In this document: positions 24,967 through 34,401 of the stretch, one piece after another
Position numbering within the stretch: position 1 is the stretch's first letter
Layout: each line of letters opens with the position of its first letter
From: Natronospirillum sp965602035
Lineage (GTDB): Bacteria > Pseudomonadota > Gammaproteobacteria > Pseudomonadales > Natronospirillaceae
Reading direction: 5' to 3'
DNA length: 64,000 bases
NCBI GenBank assembly: GCA_965602035.1
Contig: OZ271919.1
Coordinates: 3,038,001-3,102,000 of the forward strand
Translations under genes and position numbers: made by a program
Notes under the pieces: generated by a model
The model's input: the letters and a program-made list of their open reading frames with translations, nothing else
Database searches by the model: none
What the model was told of the DNA's origin: nothing

Positions 24967-27906
24967 TCAGCTGCGCTGGTGTAGCGGCAGCGTGATAATA
25001 ATGCGGGTACCGCGTTGACGGTCAGGATCGGCCGGACTCTCGATTTCCAGCTGGCCGTAGTGCTCTTCAATTATATTACTGGCCAGGGACAGGCCGAGGC
25101 CAGTCCCCTTGCCCACCTCCTTGGTGGTGAAAAACGGTTCGAGCATCTTGTCCTGAACGTCTTCCGGAATCCCGTGACCCTCGTCGGTGACTGACACCAG
25201 CAACCGGTGTACGTCCGCCTCGGCGGATACCGAGATACGGCCTCCCGGATCTGACGCGTCGCGGGCATTGGTCAGCAGGTTGATAAAAACCTGCCCCAGT
25301 CGCTGAGGGTCACAGGGTACCAGATAGTCATCCGGTACCTCGTTGAGAAGCTGCACCGGCCGGGCATCCTTGCTCAGAGTGAGCAGGTTGATGGCGTCCT
25401 GAACGATCCGGCTCAGGCGATGCGGCTGGTGCTCTGCCAGTGGCCCCTGTTGCCCACCGTGGGCGTAACTGACGAGTGACTGCACAATGCCATTGATCCG
25501 GTGTGTCTGGTGGCGTATCTGTGCGCCGATCTCGACCACTGTCTGGTCATTACTGGTGGCGGTCAGTTCCTGGGCCAGTGAATCAATGCCGGTAACCGGG
25601 TTGCCGATTTCGTGTGCTACGCCGGCCGACAATCGCCCGATCGCCGCCAGCCGTTCGTTATGAATCAGTTCGTCCTCAAGCATCTTGGTCTGGGTCTGAT
25701 CATCCACCAACACCACCACGGAGGCTGCTTCACCCAGGTCGGCATTGCCCGGCGCGCCAGAGCGATGCAGGCTCAGCCAGCGGGTCGGTGACGAGTCGGA
25801 GAGCGGTACCAGGGCGGCTTCTTCTGTGCTGTTGCGCAGGAAATCACCGAGCAACCTGCGCCAGTTCTCCGGTAATACGTTCAGGTCGGCCCCCAGCGCA
25901 ATATCGGCCGGTATGCCGGTGAGCTCTTCCATGACCCGGTTCCAGAGCAGAATTTCGTGGTCACGCGCCAGTGAGAACACCCCGATGGGCAGACGCATGA
26001 GCGTGTCTCTGTGAAAACGGCGCAACTGGTCCAGTTCACGGGCCATGCCGGTGAGCTGGTCGTGGAGGCCTTCCAGCCGGTTTTCCACCAGGTACAGGTC
26101 CTCCGCCGCCGGTTCCAGCGTTGCGTCATCCATGGCCAGATGGCGTTCGATCATGGTATTGGCCACACTGGGCCCCAGCAGGCCGGAGAGATTGATTTCC
26201 AGCCGGTCACGCAGGTGACGTAATGCAAAGGGCCGGTATTCAGCCAGCGAATAACCCAGCTCGCGCAGGGCTCGTTCAACTTCGCGTTCGGCCGTGACCT
26301 GGCCGAGTGGCTGCGATAACTGGGCAATGAATTCACGGGCGTTGTGGGCCCTCAGAGCACGACGGCCCGGCGACAGCGGTGCATTCTGCAGGCAGGCTGC
26401 AGCGGCGTTACGTTCTTCCGATGCCGGCGGAATCATGAGAGACACGCCAACGAATATGGCCGAATTGGCAGCCAGCGCCAGCAGGGACACCAGAAACCAT
26501 TGTTCCGACAGCAACTGTGGATTAAGCGGCAGGTTCAGCACGTTGACCGGCGTCGAAACCATCAGGGGCACACCGAGCAGTGCCATCCAGATGGCCATGC
26601 CGATGCTGAGCCCGGCAATCAGCCCGGCCCGTGAACCCCCCTGCCAGTAAAGCAGCCCGATCAGGCCTGGTAGCAGCTGGATCGCGGCAATGCTGGTGAC
26701 CACACCCAGTGTGGTCAGGCCCAGCCGGTTGTGTGTGGCCATGAAAAACAGGCCGCCTGCCACGATGACACCGGCCACCAGGATGCGACGCACCCAGATC
26801 AGCCAGCGGTAGATATCAGAGGTTTCCCGGCGCGGCGGGGCGAACGGGAGCAGGCCGTGATTGATCCACATCGAGGCCAACGCCACCGCGCCGATGATCA
26901 GTGAGAACAGGGCGGCCGTCAGAATCAGCAGCCAGGCGAGCATGGACCACACGGGTGCCTGCAGATGGCTGCCCAGTGAGATCAGAAACAGTGATGGTCG
27001 CGCCGGATAGCCGGTGGCGATACCACCCCAGAATACCGGCGTGAGCGCCAGTGCCACCAGCAGCGTGATCGCCGGCAGACCACGCTGCAGCCAACGGTCG
27101 CTGCCGGTGTGCAGCGGCTGGCGGAGCAATACATGGAACAGGGGCGGGAAAATGATCGGGGTCAGCACAAAGGCCATTGCCAGCGTCAGCCCGGCCACGA
27201 CGCCTAGCGGTTGGCGAGCGGACGCCAGGATCGTGGATTCCGCCATAGCCCAATCCGTCAGGTTCAGTGGTGTACCGAACACCGCCCAGGTAAGAAATAC
27301 ACCCAATGCGACCAGAAAGCCCAGCCGTAACAGGTTGTCCATGCTCAGCGCGAACAGCAGGCCCGGGTGCTCCCGGCTGACAAAAGAGCGCCGAACACCC
27401 GCCATGGCGCCGATCAAAGCGGCTATGCCGGCCACCACCAGCCCGGCAATAAAGCCGTCTGTGTCAGGCAGCAACAACCGGGTTCCGGCAACAATGGCTT
27501 CCAATTGCAGCGCTGAAAACGGCAGGCTGATCAGGGTCAGCGCCAGGGTCACGAGCGCGCCCACCCACCGCGAGCGGTAACGGAACGCCAGAATGTCGGC
27601 CAGTGAATTCAGTTGATAGCGATGAGCAATGCGAAGTATGGGCCGCAGCAACACGGGCATACTCGCAAACAGCATCAGCAGGCTGATGAACCACGTCAGA
27701 TAGCTGCCCGCGAACTGGTGGCTCAGGCCGATCAGGCCCAGCAACGGCCAGGTGCCGAATACCAGGCACGCAGCCATGAGGCGGACACCCGGGTGCCGGG
27801 TAAACGCCGGCGGTATGATTTCCCGGTTGACCAGATACCCGGCCAGCAGCAACAGGCTGCCGTATCCCGCCAGCATCAGGGTCAGTTGGCCCCAGGACAC
27901 CATCAT
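24967..27906 (-). CDS. cbrA: Sensor histidine kinase CbrA with SSS transporter domain
   Basis: 979 residues. The N-terminal half has about 13 membrane segments resembling sodium/solute symporters, followed by a cytoplasmic PAS-like region (IGVFSLARDHEILLWNRVMEELTGI). HisKA has the phospho-acceptor His at about residue 765 in AHEIGNPV, and the HATPase domain shows NLLTNARD, DEGHGIPED and GKGTGLGLS. This transporter-kinase fusion is diagnostic of CbrA, shown in Pseudomonas to link histidine uptake and carbon sensing. The start is the ATGATG pair at 27906/27903, overlapping the gluQ stop; the longer frame lies inside gluQ. Confidence 0.95.
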   Translation of the reverse strand: MMVSWGQLTLMLAGYGSLLLLAGYLVNREIIPPAFTRHPGVRLMAACLVFGTWPLLGLIGLSHQFAGSYLTWFISLLMLFASMPVLLRPILRIAHRYQLNSLADILAFRYRSRWVGALVTLALTLISLPFSALQLEAIVAGTRLLLPDTDGFIAGLVVAGIAALIGAMAGVRRSFVSREHPGLLFALSMDNLLRLGFLVALGVFLTWAVFGTPLNLTDWAMAESTILASARQPLGVVAGLTLAMAFVLTPIIFPPLFHVLLRQPLHTGSDRWLQRGLPAITLLVALALTPVFWGGIATGYPARPSLFLISLGSHLQAPVWSMLAWLLILTAALFSLIIGAVALASMWINHGLLPFAPPRRETSDIYRWLIWVRRILVAGVIVAGGLFFMATHNRLGLTTLGVVTSIAAIQLLPGLIGLLYWQGGSRAGLIAGLSIGMAIWMALLGVPLMVSTPVNVLNLPLNPQLLSEQWFLVSLLALAANSAIFVGVSLMIPPASEERNAAAACLQNAPLSPGRRALRAHNAREFIAQLSQPLGQVTAEREVERALRELGYSLAEYRPFALRHLRDRLEINLSGLLGPSVANTMIERHLAMDDATLEPAAEDLYLVENRLEGLHDQLTGMARELDQLRRFHRDTLMRLPIGVFSLARDHEILLWNRVMEELTGIPADIALGADLNVLPENWRRLLGDFLRNSTEEAALVPLSDSSPTRWLSLHRSGAPGNADLGEAASVVVLVDDQTQTKMLEDELIHNERLAAIGRLSAGVAHEIGNPVTGIDSLAQELTATSNDQTVVEIGAQIRHQTHRINGIVQSLVSYAHGGQQGPLAEHQPHRLSRIVQDAINLLTLSKDARPVQLLNEVPDDYLVPCDPQRLGQVFINLLTNARDASDPGGRISVSAEADVHRLLVSVTDEGHGIPEDVQDKMLEPFFTTKEVGKGTGLGLSLASNIIEEHYGQLEIESPADPDRQRGTRIIITLPLHQRS

Positions 27907-28757
27907 ACGGTCTGTTCCCGGTTGGCGCGCATGGCCCAGCGTTCCACCGCCCATGCCAGCATCTCGGCACGGGGCAGCAATGGTGGTTCAAACCCGAGAT
28001 GGCCCAGCGCCTCCCGCAGTTGCGGCTCGGGTGCCCGGTCATCAAGCGCGGGCGCGCCATTCTGCTTGCTGAGTTTGCGTCCATCGGCCAGACGGACAAC
28101 CGGCAGGTGGCGGAATGTGGGCTCGGGCCGGCCGAGCGCCCGGTGCAGCCAGATCTGAACCGGCGTCATGTGCAGCAGGTCAGCGCCGCGCACGACCTCT
28201 GAGATGCGCTGTGCCTGATCGTCCACCACCACCGCCAGTTGGTAGCCCCAGTAACCGTCCTTGCGGCGAATAATGGGGTCGGAACCCAGGTCGCGCACGT
28301 CGAGGTGCTGCTCGCCCAGGATCGCGTCGGTGAACCGGTTTTCCAGGCCTTCTGTACGGATCCGGATCGAATGAGGCTCGGCGGGTGGTGTGCGCCTGTG
28401 GTGGCAGGTGCCGGGGTAAACGCCGCCCGTTCCGCGCAGCGATTCACGGGTGCAGGTACAAAAGAAAAGGTGGTCGGAAAGCGCCTCGAGCGCCGCCGCA
28501 TAGGCCTCATTGCGACGGCTCTGGTACCAGACCTCACCGTCCCAGTGCAGCCCGTGACAGTCGAGGGTCCGCAGGATGCCATCGGCGGCACCGGGGACTT
28601 CGCGCGGCGGGTCCAGGTCTTCAATGCGAACCAGCCAGTCACCGCCCTGTGCCCGCGCCGACAGGTAGCTGCCGAGCGCGGCGACCAGTGAGCCCATGTG
28701 CAGGGGGCCAGAAGGGGTCGGCGCAAAGCGGCCGATGATTCGGCGGTTCTCGGACAT
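27903..28757 (-). CDS. gluQ: Glutamyl-queuosine tRNA(Asp) synthetase
   Basis: Attaches glutamate to queuosine 34 of tRNA-Asp. 284 residues: the catalytic core of glutamyl-tRNA synthetase without the anticodon-binding domain. HIGH-like PSGPLHMGS at the N-terminus, Zn site from CTC and YPGTCHH, and KLSKQN in the KMSKS position. The start at 28757 gives MSENRRIIGRFAPTPSGPLH; the open frame upstream for 69 codons is antisense to the hmuV end and unconserved. Known E. coli and pseudomonad neighbour of pcnB/folK. Confidence 0.95.
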   Translation of the reverse strand: MSENRRIIGRFAPTPSGPLHMGSLVAALGSYLSARAQGGDWLVRIEDLDPPREVPGAADGILRTLDCHGLHWDGEVWYQSRRNEAYAAALEALSDHLFFCTCTRESLRGTGGVYPGTCHHRRTPPAEPHSIRIRTEGLENRFTDAILGEQHLDVRDLGSDPIIRRKDGYWGYQLAVVVDDQAQRISEVVRGADLLHMTPVQIWLHRALGRPEPTFRHLPVVRLADGRKLSKQNGAPALDDRAPEPQLREALGHLGFEPPLLPRAEMLAWAVERWAMRANREQTV

Positions 28758-28788
28758 CCGGCTAGTGTACCCAGAGCCCCCGGTTCCG

Positions 28789-29622
28789 TCACCTCTCACG
28801 TGTCTGGTCGAATTCCGGTGGCGGAGCATCCTCGGCCCGGGAAGGAACCAGTACGGGGACACCCGCTGTGGGGTGGCGCATGACCGTGACCGGCCAATTG
28901 AAATAGCGCGCAATGGTGTCTGACGTAAGAACCTGCTCCGGAGCCCCAGCCCGGGCGGTGACACCGTCGCTCAGAATGGCGATACGCGTTGCATAGCGTG
29001 CCGCCAGGTTCAGATCGTGGACCACGAACACCAGGGTTACACCGGCGTTCGATAGTCGGCGTAACGTGCCGAACAGCCTGTGCTGGTGGGCCAGATCCAG
29101 CCCGCTGACCGGCTCGTCCAGCAGGAGCAGCCGCGGCCGATCGGGAATCGGCTCCCAGATCTGTGCCAATACCCGTGCCAGGTGCACGCGCTGCTGTTCG
29201 CCGCCGGAGCAATGCGTGTAGGGCTGGTCCAGCAGATGGGTCACGTCGCAGTCCGCTGCAGCCTCGAGCACAATTTCACGGTCACGGCGGTAGCCGCTGC
29301 GGTGGGGGTAGCGCCCGAGTCCGATCACTTCATGCACCCGAAAGCCGAAGTTAAGCATGGAGCCCTGGGGCAGCATGCCGAGCCATTGCGCCCGGTCGCC
29401 CTGGGCATAGGCCGACAACGGCCGACCGTGCCAGTGTATCGCTCCGGCGTCCGCCTGCCACTCGCCGCTCAGGCAGCGCAACAGGGATGATTTGCCCGTC
29501 CCGTTGTTGCCGATCAACGCGAGCCGTTCGCCCGGCTCGACGTCAAGCGACAGGCCGCGCAATACGGGCGCGCCGTCAAGCCGCAGTTGCAGGTCGGTAA
29601 TCGTCAGCGCGTCAGTTGCCAT
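28789..29622 (-). CDS. hmuV: Heme ABC transporter ATP-binding protein HmuV
   Basis: 277 residues with Walker A GNNGTGKSS, the FGFRVHEVIGLGRYPH segment typical of iron-chelate/heme importers, signature CSGGEQQRVHLARVL, Walker B LLLLDEPVSGLDL and switch VVHDLNLA. It overlaps the permease gene hmuU by 19 bp. No periplasmic heme-binding protein or TonB receptor gene is in this window, so substrate assignment rests on similarity to HmuV-type ATPases. Confidence 0.85.
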   Translation of the reverse strand: MATDALTITDLQLRLDGAPVLRGLSLDVEPGERLALIGNNGTGKSSLLRCLSGEWQADAGAIHWHGRPLSAYAQGDRAQWLGMLPQGSMLNFGFRVHEVIGLGRYPHRSGYRRDREIVLEAAADCDVTHLLDQPYTHCSGGEQQRVHLARVLAQIWEPIPDRPRLLLLDEPVSGLDLAHQHRLFGTLRRLSNAGVTLVFVVHDLNLAARYATRIAILSDGVTARAGAPEQVLTSDTIARYFNWPVTVMRHPTAGVPVLVPSRAEDAPPPEFDQTRER

Positions 29623-30632
29623 GAGGACCTCAGGCTGAGCAGCAGAACAAGGAAGGGGCCACCGACGAAGGCGGTGAGAATACCCACGGGCAGCTCCAGG
29701 GGTGCCAGCACCAGTCGGGCCAGCATGTCAGCCGCGAGCAGAAAGCCACCACCGGCCAGCATGGCGTACCAGAGCAGGTAGCGGTGGTTCGGCCCGGTCA
29801 GCAGACGCATGACATGCGGCACCACCAGCCCCACAAACCCGATCACGCCGGTAAAAGCCACAGCGGCGCCGGAAATCAACGCCACGGCCAGCAGGCAGTA
29901 GCGCTTGGCGGTTACCACGGGAAACCCGAGGTGAAAGGCTTCCGATTCGCCCAGCAACAGGGCATTCAGGAATCGCCAGTGGCGCAGCAATACAACGCAG
30001 CCGACCAGCAGAAACAGGGACATGACCACCACCTGAGTAACGGTGCTTGCGGCCAGAGAGCCGAGGCTCCAGAACGACAGTATCCGCAGTTGCTGGTCCG
30101 TGGCCCAGTAAGCGCTCAGGCCAAGCAGCGCCCCCGCGAACACGTTCACCGAAATGCCCAACAGAATGATCCGTTGCGGATCCCAGTTCTGGCGCCCGGC
30201 CAGCACCATGAGCAACGTGAGGGTGAGTGCCGCGCCGAGCGCCGCCAGCGTCGGCATGGTCAGCGCCCCGGCGACCTGTTCAACGGCCGCGAATAGCCCC
30301 GGCAGCATTACCATAGTGGCCAGAGCAAACGCCGTGGCACCGGAACTGACACCCAGTACCGACGGCTCCGCCAGCGGATTTCGAAACACCGCCTGCAGCA
30401 CTGCACCGGCCAGCCCCAGACCGGCGCCAATACCGAGCGCCATAAGTGCCCGTGGGAGGCGGATTTCCCACACAATCACGGACCACTGCGGCGATAGCCC
30501 CTCACCGCGGAACAACGCCAGTAGCTCCAGGCCTGGTACGGCGGACACGCCGGCATAGAGGCTCAACGCCACCAGCGCCAGGCAGACCAGAATCAGCAGC
30601 AGGAGCACCTGATTCGGGCGGTCACGGGACAT
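29604..30632 (-). CDS. hmuU: FecCD-family heme/iron permease HmuU
   Basis: 342-residue inner-membrane permease with about ten helices. Family segments: WEIRLPRALMALGIGAGLGLAG, VFRNPLAEPSVLGVSSGA, GVIGFVGLVVPHVMRLLTG and the C-terminal LPVGILTAFVGGPFLVLLL. The start at 30632 (MSRDRPNQVLLLL) overlaps the preceding gene by 11 bp; the longer frame is unconserved. Partner of hmuV. Confidence 0.87.
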   Translation of the reverse strand: MSRDRPNQVLLLLILVCLALVALSLYAGVSAVPGLELLALFRGEGLSPQWSVIVWEIRLPRALMALGIGAGLGLAGAVLQAVFRNPLAEPSVLGVSSGATAFALATMVMLPGLFAAVEQVAGALTMPTLAALGAALTLTLLMVLAGRQNWDPQRIILLGISVNVFAGALLGLSAYWATDQQLRILSFWSLGSLAASTVTQVVVMSLFLLVGCVVLLRHWRFLNALLLGESEAFHLGFPVVTAKRYCLLAVALISGAAVAFTGVIGFVGLVVPHVMRLLTGPNHRYLLWYAMLAGGGFLLAADMLARLVLAPLELPVGILTAFVGGPFLVLLLSLRSSWQLTR

Positions 30633-31953
30633 CCGCTGCCTCCAGAACCGAGGTGACCTGGCGCTCCAGTACGCGGGCCCAGTTGCCGGCAAAACCGTCC
30701 AGCCGCCAGACTTCCAGTGTACCCGAATTGGGCAGCACCAGGTCGCGGTAGATGCTGGCGTCTATCACCGAACCCAGGTCGGCGTATTGGAAGACAGCAT
30801 CGCCGAACAATACCTGTGGCGTATCATTGGCCACGGCGAGCATTTCCAGTTGCTGTACGGTATTGCCGAACACGACGCGCGTCGGCAGCCCGTCGCTCAA
30901 TTGAAAGCCTTCATAGATAGGCCCCGCCATGACCGAGACGCTGAACCGGGCTCCGTGCGGCCCGCCGGACTGGTCCAGAACCTGCTGCAGGACGTGGGCG
31001 ACACAGAGGGCGTGCAGCACACGGTCTTCCTGCGCTGAACCACCGGAGAGCAGGAACAGCCACGGGCTCTGCGTGCGATATCCGCTGTAGAGCCGCAGCA
31101 GATCGCGGCACTGGCGTTGCACCTGATCGAGTAGTTCCTTGATGCCGCCGGGCGACAACCGTTGCTCCAGCGTGGATAAACCCAGGGGTTGAATAAGTAC
31201 CAGCGCGGCATCGGTTACCTGCCCCGGCTGGTGCACCCGGTCCACCGCCTCGCGCAGGCCACGCATTTCCACGGCGGTCAGCCGAGAGCGCAGGTGGTTC
31301 ATAAGGCCCAGGGTATCGCTGTAGCCGGCCTCCAATTCGTCCAGCATATGCTGGCCTGCGTGCTCAGGCTCCAGTGATTCAGGCAGGGTTAACTGCGGGA
31401 ATGCGTCACGTATGCGGTTAAGAAGCGCCCACTGCGTGCGGGCCTGGCGCCGCAGGAACACCGTCCATGCGGCCCAGCCCACCAGAAAGGTCGCGAGCAG
31501 GGACAGCGCCAGGTAGCCGGTCAGCCGGCGGCCAATAGCAGCGGGCACCTCGTTGTTCAGCCACAGCGACAGAGTGCCCAGCAACTGGTCTTCGTAATAG
31601 AGTGGCGTCTGGAATTCGGTCGCGGGCGTGCCGGACTCGCTGCCGTTGCCGCCGGCCCGCGCCAGCACCCGGCCGTTTTCCTCATAGACGGTGGCACCCA
31701 GTACGTCGTCCTGACGGGCCCAGCGTTGCACTTCCACTGTCAGGCTGATGGTGTCGTCGCGTACCAGCAACTCAGTGGCACGCTGGCCGTATTCCGCTGC
31801 GAGGCGGTTGCCCTGGGCGTTCCAGAACTGCCCGACGTCGCGTTGCGTCGGCAGGGTGACGACCACGGTCGAAATAATCCACAGGGTCAGCGCCAGCCCG
31901 GCGGCGAGCCAGAGTGAGCGGGATCTGAGTGCGCGCTGCAATGTCTGCCACAT
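30622..31953 (-). CDS. Membrane protein with degenerate cyclase-like domain (SMP/YtjB-like)
   Basis: 443 residues: N-terminal helix at about 12-32, a periplasmic domain of about 110 residues, a second helix near 145-165 followed by basic residues, then a cytoplasmic domain. The C-terminal part (AALVLIQPLGLSTLEQRL, FSVSVMAGPIYEG and RVVFGNTVQQLEMLA) resembles a class III nucleotide cyclase fold, without clear metal-binding Asp residues. Divergent location next to serB fits the YtjB/SMP (AhpA-like) proteins beside serB in other gammaproteobacteria. It overlaps hmuU by 11 bp. Function unknown; probably a sensory or regulatory membrane protein. Confidence 0.6.
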   Translation of the reverse strand: MWQTLQRALRSRSLWLAAGLALTLWIISTVVVTLPTQRDVGQFWNAQGNRLAAEYGQRATELLVRDDTISLTVEVQRWARQDDVLGATVYEENGRVLARAGGNGSESGTPATEFQTPLYYEDQLLGTLSLWLNNEVPAAIGRRLTGYLALSLLATFLVGWAAWTVFLRRQARTQWALLNRIRDAFPQLTLPESLEPEHAGQHMLDELEAGYSDTLGLMNHLRSRLTAVEMRGLREAVDRVHQPGQVTDAALVLIQPLGLSTLEQRLSPGGIKELLDQVQRQCRDLLRLYSGYRTQSPWLFLLSGGSAQEDRVLHALCVAHVLQQVLDQSGGPHGARFSVSVMAGPIYEGFQLSDGLPTRVVFGNTVQQLEMLAVANDTPQVLFGDAVFQYADLGSVIDASIYRDLVLPNSGTLEVWRLDGFAGNWARVLERQVTSVLEAADVP

Positions 31954-32057
31954 GAGTCCAGGTCACTTATATTGGGGCGTTCAAGGCCGGTGCCGCGCCA
32001 GTGCCGATGCGCTGTAGGGGGCCTCTAGACACGTCGCGAGCGATGGCCGGGCAAAGC

Positions 32058-32115
32058 AAAATTTAACGAGAACGCGCAGTTTACATTAAGTAAATGAGCA
32101 TTGGAGGCGAATTTT
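32058..32115. repeat. Nested palindromic intergenic element
   Basis: Outer arms AAAATT (32058-32063) and AATTTT (32110-32115) enclose an inner stem TTTAC/GTAAA (32080-32094). The AT-rich arms stand out in GC-rich surroundings. It lies in the divergent region between the membrane-protein gene and the serB operon, and may be a structured leader or a dispersed repeat. Confidence 0.45.
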
Positions 32116-32250
32116 AACGCAGCCCGGACGAGCGCAGCAGTTTATAGAGGCTCCTGTAAATTCCCGACGATCCCGGTACAATGCGCCCGGTAGTGTACCG
32201 TTTGCCATACACCACCACCAGCCCACATTCAGTACGAGGACGACCGAACA

Positions 32251-32430
32251 ATGAGTGACCAGATGGACAAGATTCAGCAGGAACTGGACGCGGTGGCAAA
32301 GTCACTGTTTCTGATCAGCCCGGACTGTGTTCGTGCCATGTCCACACACGAGACTGAAGATGAAATCCGCGCCATGCAGCAGCGTGTCGACAAACTCCGT
32401 GAAATGGTGAAGTCCGCCGGTAATGCCTGA
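32251..32430 (+). CDS. Small hypothetical protein (59 aa) ahead of serB
   Basis: Begins MSDQMDKIQQELDAV and ends MVKSAGNA; 59 residues, mostly helical by composition with heptad-like spacing, one Cys (SPDCVRAM), no signal or membrane segment. A GAGGACGA site precedes the ATG. Its stop overlaps the serB start (ATGCCTGA at 32423-32430), which argues that it is translated and coupled to serB. A TACAAT -10-like box lies at 32177-32182. No family recognised. Confidence 0.65.
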   Translation: MSDQMDKIQQELDAVAKSLFLISPDCVRAMSTHETEDEIRAMQQRVDKLREMVKSAGNA

Positions 32431-33670
32431 AAACCCGTCCTCTTCGGAGGTTATCCTGCTGCGGGTATCGGGCGCTGATCGTCAGGGCCTCACGCTGGCG
32501 TTTTCCGAACTGCTCGCACGGCACAGTATTGCGATACTCGACATCGGTCAGTCGGTGATTCACGACCAGCTGAACCTGGGTATGCTGATCGAGCTGCCCG
32601 CGGCGGGTGAAGCCAGCACCGTGCTCAAGGACCTGCTCTACAAGGGGCATGAAATGGGCGTGAGCGTGCAGTTCACGCCCGTGACCGCCGATGATTACCA
32701 TGGCTGGGTGCAGGCACAGGGCAAGAAGCGCTACATTGTGACTCTGCTGGCCCGAAAGATTACCGCCGAACACTTCGCCCGCATGGCGGACGTGGTACTT
32801 AACCAGGGTCTGAACATCGACGACATCGTGCGGTTATCCGGCCGGGTGCCGCTCGGCCGGCCCGCCGCTGACAGCCGGGCCTGTGTCGAGATCTCCCTGC
32901 GCGGTGACCCCGTCGACCCGGACCTGATGCGCTCGCAACTGGTTCAGGCCGCGCAGGATCTGGATGTGGATCTGGCGTTCCAGGAAGACACCCTGTACCG
33001 CCGCAACCGCCGATTGATCTGTTTCGACATGGATTCCACTCTGATCGAAACCGAGGTCATTGACGAGCTGGCGGCTGCAGCCGGCGTCGGTGAGCAAGTG
33101 GCCGCTATCACTGAACAGGCGATGCGTGGTGAGCTGGACTTCAGCGAAAGCTTCCGGGCCAGAATGGCCCTGTTGAAAGGTCTGCCGCAGTCAGTGCTTG
33201 CTGACGTCGCCGCCAACCTGCCCATTACCGAAGGCGCTGAACGGCTGATTCGCCATGTGCGTGCTCTCGGGTACAAAACCGCGATTCTCTCCGGCGGCTT
33301 TACCTATTTTGGTCAGTACCTTAAAGACAAGCTTGGTATCGACTACGTCTATGCGAACGAGCTGCAGTTTGACGACAGCGGCAAGCTGACCGGCGAGGTG
33401 GTTGAGCCCATCATCGACGGCGCCCGCAAAGCCGAGCTGCTGCGCGACATTGCTCACCGAGAGGGTATTTCGCTGGAACAGGTCATCGCCGTGGGTGATG
33501 GTGCCAACGACCTGCCTATGCTCAACGCCGCGGGTCTCGGCATCGCCTTCCGTGCCAAGCCCATCGTGCAGCAGAGCGCCAAACAGGCCCTTTCCACCAT
33601 CGGCCTCGATGGAATCCTCTACCTGCTTGGTTTCAAGGAACAGCACCACCTCGACGACGCGGATCTGTAG
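32423..33670 (+). CDS. serB: Phosphoserine phosphatase
   Basis: Last step of serine synthesis. 415 residues: two N-terminal ACT-like domains (VSGADRQGLTLAFSELLARH at the start; VTLLARKITAEHFARM later) that commonly sense serine, then a HAD domain with the nucleophile Asp in CFDMDSTLIETEVIDELA, the Ser in ILSGGFTYF and the C-terminal GDGANDLPML. The ACT-HAD layout is that of Pseudomonas-type SerB. Followed directly by a REP-like element. Confidence 0.96.
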   Translation: MPENPSSSEVILLRVSGADRQGLTLAFSELLARHSIAILDIGQSVIHDQLNLGMLIELPAAGEASTVLKDLLYKGHEMGVSVQFTPVTADDYHGWVQAQGKKRYIVTLLARKITAEHFARMADVVLNQGLNIDDIVRLSGRVPLGRPAADSRACVEISLRGDPVDPDLMRSQLVQAAQDLDVDLAFQEDTLYRRNRRLICFDMDSTLIETEVIDELAAAAGVGEQVAAITEQAMRGELDFSESFRARMALLKGLPQSVLADVAANLPITEGAERLIRHVRALGYKTAILSGGFTYFGQYLKDKLGIDYVYANELQFDDSGKLTGEVVEPIIDGARKAELLRDIAHREGISLEQVIAVGDGANDLPMLNAAGLGIAFRAKPIVQQSAKQALSTIGLDGILYLLGFKEQHHLDDADL

Positions 33671-33704
33671 GAGCGCCGTTACACGGCGTGCGGCACGCCG
33701 CGAT
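33667..33704 (+). repeat. REP-like element between convergent genes
   Basis: GTAGGAGCG at 33667 and GCGAT at 33700-33704 frame two stems, GCCGT/ACGGC and GGCGTG/CACGCC. It is a longer, divergent member of the GTAGGAGCG...CGCGAT family also seen at 42404, 44262 and 49367, and overlaps the serB stop. Confidence 0.65.
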
Positions 33705-33705
33705 G

Positions 33706-34215
33706 TCACCCGTCCAACGCCAGCAGCCGATCAATCCGCCGGCTGATCTGCTCGGGTGACTCTACGGTCACCACCCGATCCACCAGATTACCCCGGCCGT
33801 CAAACAACAGCAGGTTAGTCTGCCGCGCATTATACCGCCGCGCCATCTCAGTGCCGTTGCTGCCGTTGATATTCAGCGTCAGCGTGACAAATTCGTTCTC
33901 GCCATAGGCACGGGCTGCTTCGGCCAGATTTTCATCCAGCTCCTGACAGGCAAAACAGGTGGGTTCAAACAACTGAACCACCACCGGTGTACCTGAGCCG
34001 ATCACAGACACGTCACGGTCATCCGCTGTCATCGCGAGGTAGGCACGCCCGCCGCCCAACGCGAGAACCAGAACTGCCGCCGCAATGGCCAGACCCCGGT
34101 AGCGTTTGGCGGTTCGTCGCCAGCGCTTCTTCCAGTCAGCCTCTTTGGGTTGCCGGTGTGTGACCTTGCCCGGCTTTTTCTCATTGGATTTTTTGCCCGA
34201 TTTTCGGCTGGCCAT
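33706..34215 (-). CDS. Membrane-anchored thioredoxin-like protein
   Basis: 169 residues. A very basic N-terminal tail of about 45 residues is followed by one membrane helix (LAIAAAVLVLALGGGRAYLA), then a periplasm-facing thioredoxin-fold domain with redox motif CFACQ in LFEPTCFACQELDENL. The usual cis-Pro is not obvious. The start at 34215 has GGAGGA upstream. Likely a thiol-disulfide or metal-handling protein; the partner is unknown. Confidence 0.65.
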   Translation of the reverse strand: MASRKSGKKSNEKKPGKVTHRQPKEADWKKRWRRTAKRYRGLAIAAAVLVLALGGGRAYLAMTADDRDVSVIGSGTPVVVQLFEPTCFACQELDENLAEAARAYGENEFVTLTLNINGSNGTEMARRYNARQTNLLLFDGRGNLVDRVVTVESPEQISRRIDRLLALDG

Positions 34216-34401
34216 GGTGGTTCCTCCGTGCATTGATGCCCAAGACTCAGGTGATTCCGCTGAGGCGCTGGCGGTTTCATTCTACAGCATTCAGGTGGTT
34301 CAGAAATCGTTTCCGATCCGCTGAAAATCCCTTTGCGTGCCCCGGGCCTCAGTGCTATTTTTACTAACAGGCATTCGCCTACCACACGTCAGAGTAGAAC
34401 C

